Positions 23,984-35,140 of a DNA stretch of 64,000 nucleotides are shown here, piece by piece; the first letter of the stretch is position 1, and each line of letters opens with the position of its first letter. Below the pieces are notes generated by a model, which was not told the origin of the DNA, made no database searches, and was given only the letters and a program-made list of their open reading frames with translations. Made by a program: the position numbers and the translations under genes. Origin of the DNA: Areca catechu (Eukaryota; Streptophyta; Magnoliopsida; Arecales; Arecaceae); the NCBI GenBank assembly GCA_021397845.1, contig CM038040.1, forward strand, positions 45,465,088-45,529,087. Reading direction: 5' to 3'.

Positions 23984-25201
23984 GAGGTTGTTGCCCAGGT
24001 GGCTTCCCAAGAGGGGGGTAATTGGGATTAAAAAACTTTTGCAAGTATGTACACTTTTAAATTTTTTTAGTGTAGAAGTGAAGTGTGCAAAGCGGAAGTA
24101 AATAAATCAAAGCAATCAATCATTGAAAGCATAATCACAAACACCAAGAAATAGAGTGGTTCGGAGCAACCGGCTCCTACATCCACTACCTAAGGACTAC
24201 TTGGAATTTTCACTATATTTCCCCAACCGGCTATAGTCGGATTGTTTGCTAGGCTTACAATCCAAACCTATACACTTTGTTTTACCGGGATCACCAAAGA
24301 AAACCCTAACTTCCTTTGATTTTACACGGGATCACCAAAAAAAACCCAAATACTTGGTTTTAAACTGAAAAACCAGAACTCAAACTTAGGTTTTACAAGA
24401 TTCACCTAAAAACCTTTAACTCTCTCTTAAGATACAGCCCCTTGCTGTTCTTGGGAGAATAAACAAAGATAAAGAATGAATAACAAGCAATTACAACAAA
24501 TCAAGTTTGTTTTGATGTTGCCGATGTAGATCAAGATGAAGTCAAGCCTTGAGTGCTCTTCAATGTTCTTCAATGATGCTTCTTCCCTTCTTCAATGAGT
24601 GGATTCAATGATAGAGTGGAGTTGGTGAAGCTTTGAATCTAACTTAAATGCTCTTTGAGGTAGGTAGAGAAATACTTGAAAGCTCTTTGTTTTCTCAAGA
24701 AAATTCAGCAATAAATCTCAATTGATTATTTAATCATTCAAAAATAATCCCCTTTATAGTTTCCATGAGATATGGCCGTTGTACAGCCTTGGGATTCATG
24801 AAATTGCCGTTAGAGATGAATTGGAATTCAAATTTCAATTTCACAACCAGTCGTTGAAGTGCAGACAACGGCTCCATGAGCCGACTCGAGCTCTAGGAGT
24901 CGGCTCGATGTCTCAGACAGGCCAAAAACAAACTTTTATGGGAGCCAGCTCTTGGACTAGGAGTTGGCTCTTGCCTTCAAGCTTTCAGTCATAACAACAT
25001 ACATACCTAGAGTCTGCTCTTGATCTAGGAGTCGGCTCTAGTTCTCAGAACTTCAAAAACTATATTTTTGAAGAGTTGGCTCTTGAACCGGGAGTCGGCT
25101 CTTGGTTCTGAAACTTTGAATCTTCCTCCTTGCCGTGCCACCTTGAGTCGGCTCTTACAAATCTTTTATAAATATGCTTCAAGCTTCCAAAAACTTCAAC
25201 A
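23984..25201 (-). mobile_element. Probable solo LTR of a copia element (SIRE/Maximus-like), reverse orientation
   Basis: Read on the minus strand it starts tgttgaagtttttgg and ends caacaacctca, so it has TG...CA ends. It contains a TATA-like actataaagggg at 24749-24760 (minus strand). The words ccaagaggggggtaattggg and aagcggaagtaaa at its far end are of the type seen in SIRE/Maximus LTRs. Length is about 1218 bp. The hexamer CATTGA overlaps both edges, but no clean 5-bp duplication outside TG...CA is visible. No primer-binding site or gag follows, so a solo LTR fits best. Confidence 0.55.
24870..25155. repeat. Array of palindromic GAGCCGACTC / GAGTCGGCTC motifs in the LTR
   Basis: Exact or near copies of gagccgactc and its inverse gagtcggctc occur about nine times in 285 bp. 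They are often paired as gag..(c)tc, a spacer of about 10 bp, then gagtcggctc. Separating spacers are unrelated. Confidence 0.8.
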
Positions 25202-25277
25202 TTGAATCAACTAGAAGCTATCTACATACTTTATCAAAATATTTATAATTTTTAAGCCCATTTTTCATTATTACAAC

Positions 25278-26985
25278 TGTTGCCGCCGGCCTGGATCGTC
25301 GTGGCCCGTAGCTGCTGATGGTGTCGGGTGGTCCGCGTCCGCCCGCCGGGGATGCCTCCGGTACCTTGAGACCTGCAAGACGATCAACATCAGTGACCCG
25401 GGCCGAGGATTCCAGCGGGGGCACTCCGATGATCAAGTCAGTAACGACCCAGGGGAGCAGATCCTCCTGGTCGAGCCTCTCTCGATGAGCTCCACGCTAT
25501 GAGTGAAATAGTGTATGAGAGTGCGAGTGAGCCGGGAGATGTGGTGGCTGAGGTGGTCTTGCCCTCCTGTCTGGCCTCTCCCCTTTCTCCTCTTTCTCTT
25601 TGTGATGGTTGTGTTGTTCTTACTTAAAATTGAGAAATGAGTTTTACCTCCCTTTTTCTTACACCGGCTTGCCTCGGGGTCCTCCCATGTTGGCAGACGG
25701 GTATGACGTGACGTCGTGTCATGGATGGTATGCCTTCTTTATTAGGTATCTGGGGAAACTTCCACAAGCCCTGACATTCCTTTGATTTGCCCTTCCTGAA
25801 GTATGGCAGGGCCTCGACTGTCGCGCTGCTGCTCTCGGGAAATCGCGCTCCCTGGCAAATTTTCTCCGGTCGTATAGCAAGCCGGTGGGGGGCACAGTGC
25901 CTTGATGTGTGCTTCCCTTCTTCCTGGGGTGAATGGCGGCCGTGGGCATTAATGATGATGTGGCGGGTGCTGTCGTACGGTCCTCGGGGGGCCTGCCACC
26001 ATCTTCGGATGGGAGGTGCTGCTTCCTCGGCGGTTGACGTCTTGACTTGTGTCGGGGCCGAGCTGGAAAGATGGGACCCGCTCGCAGGAGACCGTCTTGC
26101 GGTGGCTCGTCGTTGCGGAGAGGGGCCTAGCTCAGCACCAGGCCAGAGGGGCCCAGCTTTGACCGAGCTCGAACTAGCTGAGGTGGCTGAGGTGCACCCA
26201 GGCCAGGGGCCCGGCCTCGAAGGGGTCCCGCGTGGCGGAGGAGGCTTGAGCTCAACTCCGGACCGCAGGACCCAAGCTCGGGCTCAGAAGGTCTGCCTCT
26301 GATGGGATTCAAGCTCGGCTCCGACCTAGGTGCCCCGACCTGGCAGGTACCGACCTAGTGGAGGACGGAGCCCGGCTTTCGACGGGCGGCCCGGTTGGCA
26401 TCGGGGGCTCAGCCCGGCGAAGGGGCCCGTGGTGGTAATCCCGCGTGGCGCTCGATGGGGGCTCCATGTCAGGCTCCTTGGTCCACGTCAGCGATCTGGT
26501 CACATCATTTGCCCCCTACTCCCAAGGCCCATTATCGCGTGGCGCTCGGGGCGAAGGGAGTAGTTGCGATGCTGATATGAAAATATGGGAAATCTGGTGC
26601 AATAATGATCGATATCGGCGGCATCTCGCCCAGCGGGCCCTTGAGCCTGTGCGGGGGCGTCGCGTGGCCACGTCTTGGGAGCAGTTATAGCGGGCACAGA
26701 AGCTGAAGCGGCTGCAGTTAGATGGGGGCGCTGGCTCCGTTGATCGGTGATGCATGGCGTGACTTTTGGAGAAGCCGTAATGGTACGGTCGGATGCAGGT
26801 TGTCTCGAAGGGATGGGTAAGTCCTTTCGAAACATACCTTTTTTCAAATCCTTCGCACCCGAAGTCGTATAGGAGTCTCCTCTTCTCTTTTTTCCGGCCG
26901 TCGGTGCCTTCTGTGAGCATCAGCAGGTTAGCTCTCCCTTCTCGCCCATTAGAAGTCACTGTAGACCTTCTTCATTCTCTCCCTT
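25278..26985 (+). mobile_element. LTR and leader of Tat-like gypsy fragment 1 (plus orientation)
   Basis: Starts TGTTGCCGCCGGCC at 25278, where base composition jumps from AT-rich to strongly GC-rich. The reverse complement of this end (cagcagctacgggccacgac) occurs almost unchanged at 41455-41491, where the second fragment ends. The middle (26460-26740) is likewise matched in reverse complement at 39500-39790 (gccacgtcttgggagcag against attgctcctcggacgtggc). The inner end of the LTR and the primer-binding site could not be placed. Confidence 0.65.
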
Positions 26986-26994
26986 TCTCTTCCA

Positions 26995-29546
26995 TGGACC
27001 GCTTCGGGCCTAACTTCCGTCCTTCTTGCCAAGCTGAAGTCGGACCTTCCCGGTCGAAGACTCCTTCCTCTTTGAACAAGGAGCTGGAGGCGGCGAGGTG
27101 CGAGTTCAGTAGAAGGCCTTTCCATGGTCCGGTGTCCATTAGGGAACCCGGCCTTCTCCTCCTCCTCCTTGACTTCTCTTCCTGCTCCTGCTCCCTGCTT
27201 CTACTTCTGTTTATGTTCCTCTCTCTGAGCCTGAGTCTTCTCGGTCGTCAGGTCCAGGGGGGATCACTTCGATGATTACCGCTGAGAACCTTGCATTCAT
27301 TCGGGAGGCTTACGGCATTTCCGAATCCATCCAGCTCTCCGTTCTCGTCCCGGAGAGCGAGTCACTTCTAGTGGTCCTCGACAGATCGCCTTCTACGAGA
27401 GACCTTCGCTGGGGGTCTCCGCCTCCCGTGCATCCTTTTTTCCTTTCTTTCTTGGCCAGCTACCGGCTTGTCCGAGCCCATTGGTCCCCAATGCCATCAG
27501 AACGATATTTTGTTTCATCGTTCTGTGCCACTTCCACGGATTGTTGCCCTTTTTCCTTGTTCAGGCCTTCTTCACCCTGAAACCAACCCTACCGAGGACA
27601 GGTGGTGGTCCCTTTCTTCCCGCCCTCGGGGCATCAGATTTGTGCTCCCCTCTTCCATCAAAGGATGGAAGAGCAGGTTCTTTTTTGCCTCTGTAGAGGG
27701 GATCAACTGGGTTGGGAGCGACCCAGATCGATCTTCGAACAGGAACTCCTCCGTCGAAGCTGCCAACCTCGATATGTATGACATGCTTAGATCGGCCGAG
27801 CTCCCATCACTGGAGGTCTTGCTATCAGAGCAGAATCTTCGTGAGGCCGGGGTCAGCTCGGCACGGGAGCGGGTGAGTTTGACTTGGCCACTTTCCCATC
27901 ATTTCCTATTTATTTTTCTTTCCCCTTCTTCTCCTTCTTCTTCCCCCCTCCCCTTTTTTTTTGTTGCTGCTGTTGGGCTAACCTCATTCCCTTCGGTGCA
28001 GAAATAAAGTTTTCGATGGATGAGCTGCTCTCGTTTTCTGAGGAACGAGAGCAGGCTGTTGAGGCAGGTGAGCCCGCTCCGAAGAGGGCTCGAGCCAAGG
28101 ATGGGGTGAGGCCGGTGCAGGCCGGGGTGGACGCACCGGTTCAGGAACGATGGCGAAAAAGGCGGTTGAGCCCGTTCCTGCATCGGCCGGGCAGCGTGAG
28201 CTGGTGGCGGCGCCCGAGCCCGAGATGGTGGCCCACGCGAGATCGACTGCCGGTGCCGCCAGGTCGGCACTCCCCATCTCGGAGTTCATCAACATTGAGG
28301 AGGAGGAGGGCCCGGAAGAGATCAAGCTGGCACTCCAAGTGCAGTCCGATGCTGCGCCGGTCTCACTGTTGGCGCCGAGGGCGCCACCCGCTGATGAAGG
28401 GGCTGAGCTAGCGAGGACCAGAGATAGAGATTACCGACGGGTCCCCTTTAAATTGGGACCAATTGTATCTCTGGCGAAGGATCCCAACCTCGCAGAGTGG
28501 ATGATGGACTTCTCCATCCAGTCCTGTGATAAGCGAGACGGAAGCGGGAGGCTCCTGGGCGACGTCATCGGCATAACGTTCGCGAACCTCTATGCTGTAA
28601 GTAAGTCCTTCGCTCATCGTTGCTTTTTCAAATGTCTTCTTTCTCTTCTTGCCTGACAGCTGACACCCCTTCCTCGATGCAGCAAGGCAGAGAGCTCCTC
28701 CTCATCCGGGACTTCTACCAGAATTGGGCCAGAGGGGAGAAGGAGCGGCTGGCCGAGCTTGAGTCTCTACAGGCTGAGGCGAGAGAGAGAGCCAAGATGC
28801 CCAGGATGCCCACCTCAGAAATAAGAACCTCACGGCCGAGGTTGGCGACCTCGTCCGGGCGAAGAAGGAGCTCGAAAGCGAGCTCGAATCGAAGAGGACT
28901 TGGCTGAAGGAACTTCGGGTTGAGTCCGAGAGGAAGGTGGTGGCTACGGAAAAGAGGGCCACTGAGGTCGAGGGGAGGCTGCTGACGCCAGTCGTGCCGC
29001 CGAGGTCGTCGAAAAGGGAATGGTGGTGGCAATCCGTTAGGCCGAGCGCGTAGAGGACCTGGTGGCCACCGAAAGAAGCAAGGCGGAGGGTGCCAGAAGG
29101 GATGTCGTCGGCGCCGTGGCCGCCTTCAAAGCTTCTCCTGAGTACCTCAAAGACTTCAAGGAGGCGACGACGGACTCCTTTGCCAAGGGGTTCGCCTATT
29201 GTCGCCAATAGCTACAGTGTATTCTATCCGAGGAGCGGTTGGCCGCGCTTTGATTTCTGGGGAAAAAGGCTCCCTCTGCAATGATGACGGTGGCGGTAGG
29301 GCAGGGGGTGCTCCAGTCGAGGCTCACACCCCAGCGACCTCGACGGTGCCCGGTCCCATGGAGCCGACGCCAACGGCGGCGGTGGCAACCCCTGCACCAC
29401 AGCCGGGGGCTACTGATCCGTCCCAGCGGCTCCAGCAGCTGAACCTGCTCCTCCAGTGGAGGTCGCCCAGGGTCATGCCCAAGCGACAGAGGTCGAGGAG
29501 GGGGAGTCTCAGCCGTGCAACCTTCGGGAAGGAGCCGGCTACTTAG
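26995..29546 (+). pseudogene. Tat-like fragment 1 ORF, 'putative gypsy type transposon' family protein
   Basis: The start ATG at 26995 lies in a GC-rich leader. Segments in order: a Ser/Arg-rich N-terminus; a region like Pfam Transposase_28 (LVPNAIRTIFCFIVLCHFHG, then AFFTLK, WWSLSSRPRGIRFVLPSS, GWKSRFFFASVEG at about 27480-27700); an Ala/Pro/Glu-rich part; a conserved LAEWMMDFSIQSCDKRDGS block near 28490-28550; and a Glu/Arg-rich coiled coil at about 28680-29200. Two likely introns are visible: gtgagt at 27872 to gcag at 28002, and gtaagt at 28597 to gcag at about 28682. Frameshifts break it. Such ORFs are carried by plant Tat/RIRE2-type retrotransposons; their role is unknown. No protease, reverse transcriptase or integrase belongs to this fragment. 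Confidence 0.7.
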
Positions 29547-30044
29547 GATAGGATTTCTTTCTTTTCCTTTTTACACTTGTGTCTTCCTTTTGCCTTTTCT
29601 TTTTCTTCGCCGGGTCACCCGACCTGTCGGGGCCTGGAAGATAGTGTAATTAGCTCTTTCAGCAATGAAACTCACTTTGACGGGATGTCCCTTCTCTCTC
29701 TTCTCCTCCCTTTCTTTGCTACTTGTTTTCTTTTCGGTGCAGGGAGGTCTGAGAGGGGAGCTAAGGACTTCAACTGGCATGGACTTGGCATCGAGCTTGA
29801 GGTCACGTCGTTGATGAATGTTGGCCTTGGACTCAGCTACTTGGGGACATAATTCAGTGGTCGGCGTCTTGGAGCTAGGCTCGAAGACGTCGAGGGTTGA
29901 GATCCCTGGTGTTAGAAATATGGGTCTTGAACCTTAGCATCCTAGAGCCAGTCTCGAGGACGTTGTCGTTTAGGGATTGCGCTAGAAATCTGAGTTCTAG
30001 GCCTTGGTGTCCTGGAGTTGGCTCTGAGGCACTAAGTGCCTGGG
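29547..30044 (+). other. 3' flank of Tat-like fragment 1
   Basis: After the stop at 29546 comes a pyrimidine-rich stretch, then GC-rich sequence with repeated ggagctaggctcgaagacgtcgag-like words leading into the 48-bp array. No gene seen. Confidence 0.4.
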
Positions 30045-30301
30045 GGTTCCCAGGACCTTTGCTGGGGAGCTGGGCTCGCCGGTGCCGGAGGGTCGTCCGG
30101 TCTTTGGTGCCGGGGAGCTAGGCTCGCCGGTGCCTGGGGCCTTCCCAGGTCTTTGTGCCAGAGCACTCTTCTCTGGGCTTTGATGCCGGGGAGCTAGGCT
30201 CACCGGTGCCGGAGGTCGTCCGGTCTTCTGATGCTGGGGAGCTGGGCTCGCCGGTGCCGGAGATCATCCGGTCTTCTGATGCCGGGGAGCTGGGCTCGCC
30301 G
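30045..30301. repeat. 48-bp minisatellite at the Tat/copia junction
   Basis: Units start ggggagctgggctcgccggt and recur at 30064, 30112, 30188, 30236 and 30284 (spacings 48, 76, 48, 48). Because 48 is a multiple of three, an open frame reads a 16-residue peptide repeat (SSDAGELGSPVPE...) across it. The array ends within a few bases of the start of copia gag sequence. Confidence 0.85.
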
Positions 30302-30303
30302 GA

Positions 30304-30640
30304 AAAGAAATCTCTAAAAGGTGAGCCGAGTAAAGAGAAGACAAAGAAAAGGAGAAGGAGCAGCCTACTTGCTTCGAGTACAAAAAAACCCAGCCATTTC
30401 AAGGTAGACTGCCCCTTGTTAAAGAAAGCAGAAGAAAGCTGATAAAGAAAGCCATGATGGCAACCTGGAGTGAAAGTGAAGCTCCAGTTCTGAGGAAAGA
30501 ACAGCAGGAGGTAGCAAACTTCTGTCTGATGGCCTATCATGATGAGGTATGTTCCGAACAGAAAATGAATTTACTTTTGATGAGCTTCATGAAGTTTTTG
30601 ATGAATTTTTAGAATTTCAAAAGTTAAAATCAAATATAAA
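30304..30640 (+). pseudogene. Copia gag C-terminal fragment with zinc knuckle
   Basis: Begins abruptly after the 48-bp array. It encodes a Lys-rich stretch, a degenerate zinc knuckle of CCHC type (CFEYKKPSHFKVDCP; the second Cys is Tyr), and the following EQQEVANFCLMAYHDEV segment, as in SIRE/Maximus gag proteins. The 5' LTR, primer-binding site and most of gag are absent. The downstream linker (30640-31190) is AT-rich and broken by stops. Confidence 0.65.
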
Positions 30641-31190
30641 GATTTAAAGAAGCAAAATTTGGATCTAGCCAAAACAAATAACAAGCTTTCAAATAAAATG
30701 AATGCCTTCTTATTCAAAATAAAAAAATTAATGATAAGATTATAGCACTTGAAAAATAAAAAGATATCTTGAAAAAGAAAAGTGACTCACTTTCAAATGA
30801 AAATTTGTCCATCAAACAAAGAAAGAATTTTAAATGAAAACAAAAGATATAAAGAAGAAATTGAAAAATTAAAACCTTTTATAGAAAAATTTACTTATAG
30901 TTCTGAAAATTGAATTTACTTTTAAATAACCAAAGAGCAGTATTTGATAAAGCAGGTTTAGGATTCAGAACTCATAAGAAACAAAAACTCTTTAAAAATT
31001 TCTTTGTGCCTACATCTTCATTCATTACTTGCTATACTTGTGGTACTAAGGACACAAATCTTATATGTGCAACAAAAGAAGACTAAGTAACACTAAGAAA
31101 GTTTGGTTTCTGAAAGAACCAATGCTACTAACCAAAAAAGACCCAAGATGGCTTGGGTACCTAAAGTCTCCACTTGATCTTTATTGCAGG

Positions 31191-34100
31191 TATGCCTTGC
31201 AACCAATAAGAAAAGGATGTGGTACCTTGATAGCGGTTGCTCAAGGCATATGACAGGAGATGTGGAGCAGTTCTCATCACTCGTATATCAAAATGGTGGC
31301 AATGTAACTTTTGGTGATAATGGAAATGACAAATTTCGGTATTGGTAAAGTCCATATCACCCCTACTTTTATTGATAATGTCTTATATGTTGATGGTTTG
31401 AAACATAACTTGCTTAGCATTAGTCAGTTTTGCGACAAAAAATTTAAAGTTGTTTTTGAATCTTCTTTGTGCATTGTTTCTAGTCTAGATGATAATGGCA
31501 TTAATTTATTGGTCATAGGCATGTCAATATTTATATGGTTGATCTTGATGATCTCCCTATTCAAAAAGGTCAATGCCTAGTGGCAATGAAAGCCAAGATC
31601 GATGAAACTAGTTGGCTTTGGCATCGTAGACTAGGACATGCAAGCATGCATTTAATTTCAAAACTTAGCAAAAAGAACTTGGTAAAAGATTTGCCTAAAC
31701 TCAATTTTGAAAAAGACAAGATCTGCAGTGCATGTCAACTTGGAAAACAAATCAATCCTCTTTCAAACCAAAAGGAGTAATCTCTACATCTAGACCTTTG
31801 GAATTGCTTCACATGGACCTCTTTGGGCCAACTAGAACATCTAGTTGGAGGAAAGGAGTATGGTCTAGTCATTGTAGACGATTTCTCACGATTTACATGG
31901 GTCATGTTTTTAGCACATAAGATGAAACTTTTTCTGAATTCATTATATTTCATAAAAGTTTTGAATGAAAAAGGTATTTCAGTCGTATCTTTGAGAAGTG
32001 ATCATGGAACCGAATTGAAAATGCTGATTTTGATAAATTTTGTATTGAAAATGGAATTCATCACAATTTTTCTGCACCTAGGACACCTCAACAAAATGGT
32101 AGTAGAAAGAAAAAATAGAACTCTTGAAGAAATGGCACGCACCATGCTCTGTGAAAATGATTTACCTAGATATTTTTGGGCAGAAGCCATAAATACTGCA
32201 TGCTATGTTTTAAATCGAGTTTTAATTCGACCGATTTAAAAAAAAACACCTTATGAGCTTTGGAAGGATAGAAAACCCTCAATTCGTTATTTTTATGTTT
32301 TTGGATGCCGTTGTTTCATCTTAAACAATGGTAAAGATAATTTAAGTAAATTTGATGCCAAATCAGATGAGGAGTCTTTCTAGGCTACTCCACATTTAGT
32401 AAGGCATACAGGGTCTTCAACAGAAGAACTCTTGTTGTTGAAGAATCCATACATGTGGTATTTGATGAATCTAACCAAAAATCTTCAAGAAAAGAAGATA
32501 TACTTTCTGATGAAACAGGTAGCAAGAAAACTGAAGGAATAAACAATAATGAAGGACTTACCAAGGAACAAAACGAAGATCAAAATACTGAAGGAGATCG
32601 AGCACAAGGTGATGAAATACATCAACTGTTGATCCATTACCAAAAAAATGGAGGTATGCTCATGGACACCCAAAAGAACTAATTATCGGTGATCCATCTA
32701 AAGGTGTAAGTACTCGATCATCCCTTAGAAATATCTGTGATTACTTAGCTTTTATTTCTCAAATTGAACCTAAAACTATTGAGGAAGCTGAATGTGATAG
32801 TAATTGGATAAATGCTATGCAAGATGAACTTAATCAATTTAAAAGGAATAATGTTTGGACATTAGTAGATAGGCCTTCAAACACTTCAATTATTGGTACA
32901 AAGTGGATTTTTTCGAAATAAACTTGATGAAAATAGAGTAGTTACTAGAAATAAGGCTATACTAGTTACCAAATGATACAATCAGGAGGAAGGAATAGAT
33001 TTTGATGAAACCTTTGCTCCTGTGGCTAGACTTGAGGCAATTAGGCTATTGTTGGCTTTTGCTTGTTTCATGAATTTTAAATTATATCAAATGGATATTA
33101 AAAGTGCCTTTTTAAATGGTCTAATTGAAGAAGAAGTTTATGTTGATCAACCCCCTGGTTTTGAAAATTCTGAATTTCCAAATTATGTTTACAAACTTCA
33201 TAAAGCTTTGTATGGATTGAAATAAGCTCCAAGAGCTTGGTATAATCGTTTAAGCTCTTTTTTGCTCAAAAATGATTTTACTAGAGGTATAGATAAAATT
33301 TTGTTTTTAAAGAAAAAGAATGATGATCTCTTAGTAGTACAAATCTATGTAAATGATATAATATTTGGTGCTACTAATGAATCTCTTTGTCAAGATTTTG
33401 CAAAGTTAATGCAGGATGAGTTCGAGATGAGCATGATGGGAGAACTGAATTTTTTCCTCGGACTCCAAATAAAGCAAACCAAAGAGGGGATCTTCATCAA
33501 CCAAACAAAATACACAAAAGAAGTACTCAAGAAGTTTGGATGGAGAACACTAAGCCTTTAGGTACCCCTATGAGCTCTACTTTTAGACTTGACAAGGATG
33601 AACAGGTAAGTCTATAGACCAAAAATTATATCGTGGCATGATCGGTTCATTGTTATATCTTACTGCCAGTAGGCCAGATATCATGTTTAGCGTCTGTATG
33701 TGTGCTATATATCAATCTAATCCTAAAGAGTCTCATCTTTTGGCTGTTAAACGCATACTTAGATATCTATCTGGTTCAATTGAAATTGGTTTATGGTACT
33801 CTAGAGATTCTTCATTTGAATTGATTGCTTATTCTGATGCTGACTTTGCTGGGTGTGTAAACTTTATCGTAAAAGTACTAGTGGAACCTGTCAGTTTCTT
33901 GGAGTAAATTTGATATCTTGGAGTAGCAAAAAATAGAACTCAGTTGCTTTATCTACGGCGGAAGCCGAATATATAGCAGCTGGAAGCTGTTGTGCTCAAA
34001 TCCTTTGGATCAAACAACAACTCGAAGATTTTGGCATTAAATTAACTAAGACACCCATAAGATGTGACAATACTAGTGCAATCAATCTATCTAAAAATCC

Positions 34101-34293
34101 TGTGCAACATTCAAGAAATAAACACATTGAAATAAGACATCATTTCATAAGAGATCATGTACAAAACTCTAATGTTATTCTTGATTTTGTATGTACTGAT
34201 GATCAGTTAGCAGATGTGTTTACCAAGCCTTTGAGTGAGGATAGGTTCTATCTAATTAGAAGAGAGTTAGGTGTCATTGATCCATTCTCCTAG
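31191..34293 (+). pseudogene. Copia pol remnant (protease, integrase, reverse transcriptase, RNase H)
   Basis: Domains in Ty1/copia order: protease (WYLDSGCSRHMTGD, about 31220-31260); GAG-pre-integrase and integrase zinc finger (LWHRRLGHAS, ICSACQLGK); integrase core (LLHMDLFGPT, RSDHGTE, VERKNRTLEEMARTM, 31800-32240); reverse transcriptase (FDETFAPVARLEAIRLLLAF, MDIKSAFLNG, LHKALYGLK, GELNFFLGLQIKQT, 33000-33560); RNase H (GSLLYLTASRPDI, YSDADFAGC, STAEAEYIAAG, ADVFTKPLSEDRF, 33638-34290). It has many frameshifts plus stops at 32974 (TGA), 33223 (TAA) and 33934 (TAG). The catalytic YVDD is YVND (33346-33357). It cannot encode active enzyme. Confidence 0.9.
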
Positions 34294-35140
34294 AACTCTC
34301 TTACTTTTAATTTTACCTAAATCCTAGAGCTCAAAACCACTTGCTTAAAGCCCCAAAAATCTGATTAAATTATTTCATATTTTTCTAAATTTTTTTTTCA
34401 GATTTTCTCAATTTTTTGGCCAAGTGTCGACACCTGACCAAGTGTTGACACTTGACACATTCTAAGTGTCGACACTTGCGAAACAGAAACATTTTTAAAA
34501 AGGGCCGACCGAGGGTTTTTGTCATTTTCTCCTCCGCCCGTGATTTCTTGCAACAGTGGTCCCCTCTATCCAAATCCTTTCATTTACCCTTTAACCCATC
34601 ACAAATCAGGTATTTCCCCTTTCTATTTTTACTTTTTTTTACTCTTTTTCATTTTATTTTTGACGTTTTCAAACCGTGCAACCGTGAATAGGGTTTTCCG
34701 GGTATTTTTCAAGATTCTAACCGGATTTTCACGTGTTTTAGTGGATTTAAAAAATTCCATTTGAGGGAATAGTGATTTAAAGGTATTTTTCTCGGATTTC
34801 CCTCGTTTTTTGATCATTTTCATGCTTATTTCACCTATTTTTTCCGAAAAATACTGTTTTATTAATTTTGACCAAAATAATTTGGGTTTTCATCTAAATT
34901 AAGTATGCTAAATCCATTTATTGTTGTTTTGGAAAGGTTTTTCATAATGTTCTTACAACATTTTCACCACTTTGCCAAAACCCTAAGTGATTTATACCCA
35001 ATTCCATGGTTTTGACTTTTTGGCCTTACAAAAAGTATTTTCCAAAGGTTCAAATGTGTTTTAACGAACAAAAATATTTTCTATAAATATATGTTCGGAA
35101 TATCGTCATTTAATCAAAATATTTGTTGTAAAAATCTCAT
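34294..35140 (+). mobile_element. 3' internal region of the copia element, cut before its 3' LTR
   Basis: AT-rich stretch after the RNase H stop, of the kind that in SIRE/Maximus elements leads to an envelope-like ORF or the 3' LTR. It contains the palindrome array at 34425-34480. No ORF3 and no LTR follow. Minus-strand Tat-like sequence begins at about 35142. Confidence 0.55.
34425..34480. repeat. AAGTGTCGACACTT palindrome array
   Basis: Four near-copies within 56 bp: aagtgtcgacacctg, aagtgttgacacttg, cttgacaca and aagtgtcgacacttg. The unit is a perfect 14-base palindrome in the last copy. Confidence 0.8.

Noticed and set aside
25278..30300. GC-rich block considered as bacterial contamination or horizontal transfer
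   Set aside because: The TG-start LTR end, Transposase_28-like ORF with introns, and a mirrored relative at 35-41 kb identify it as a plant gypsy-type element.
34452..34823. ORFs after the copia pol region considered as an envelope-like ORF3
   Set aside because: Short frames in AT-rich sequence on both strands, with no start context, signal peptide or membrane pattern.
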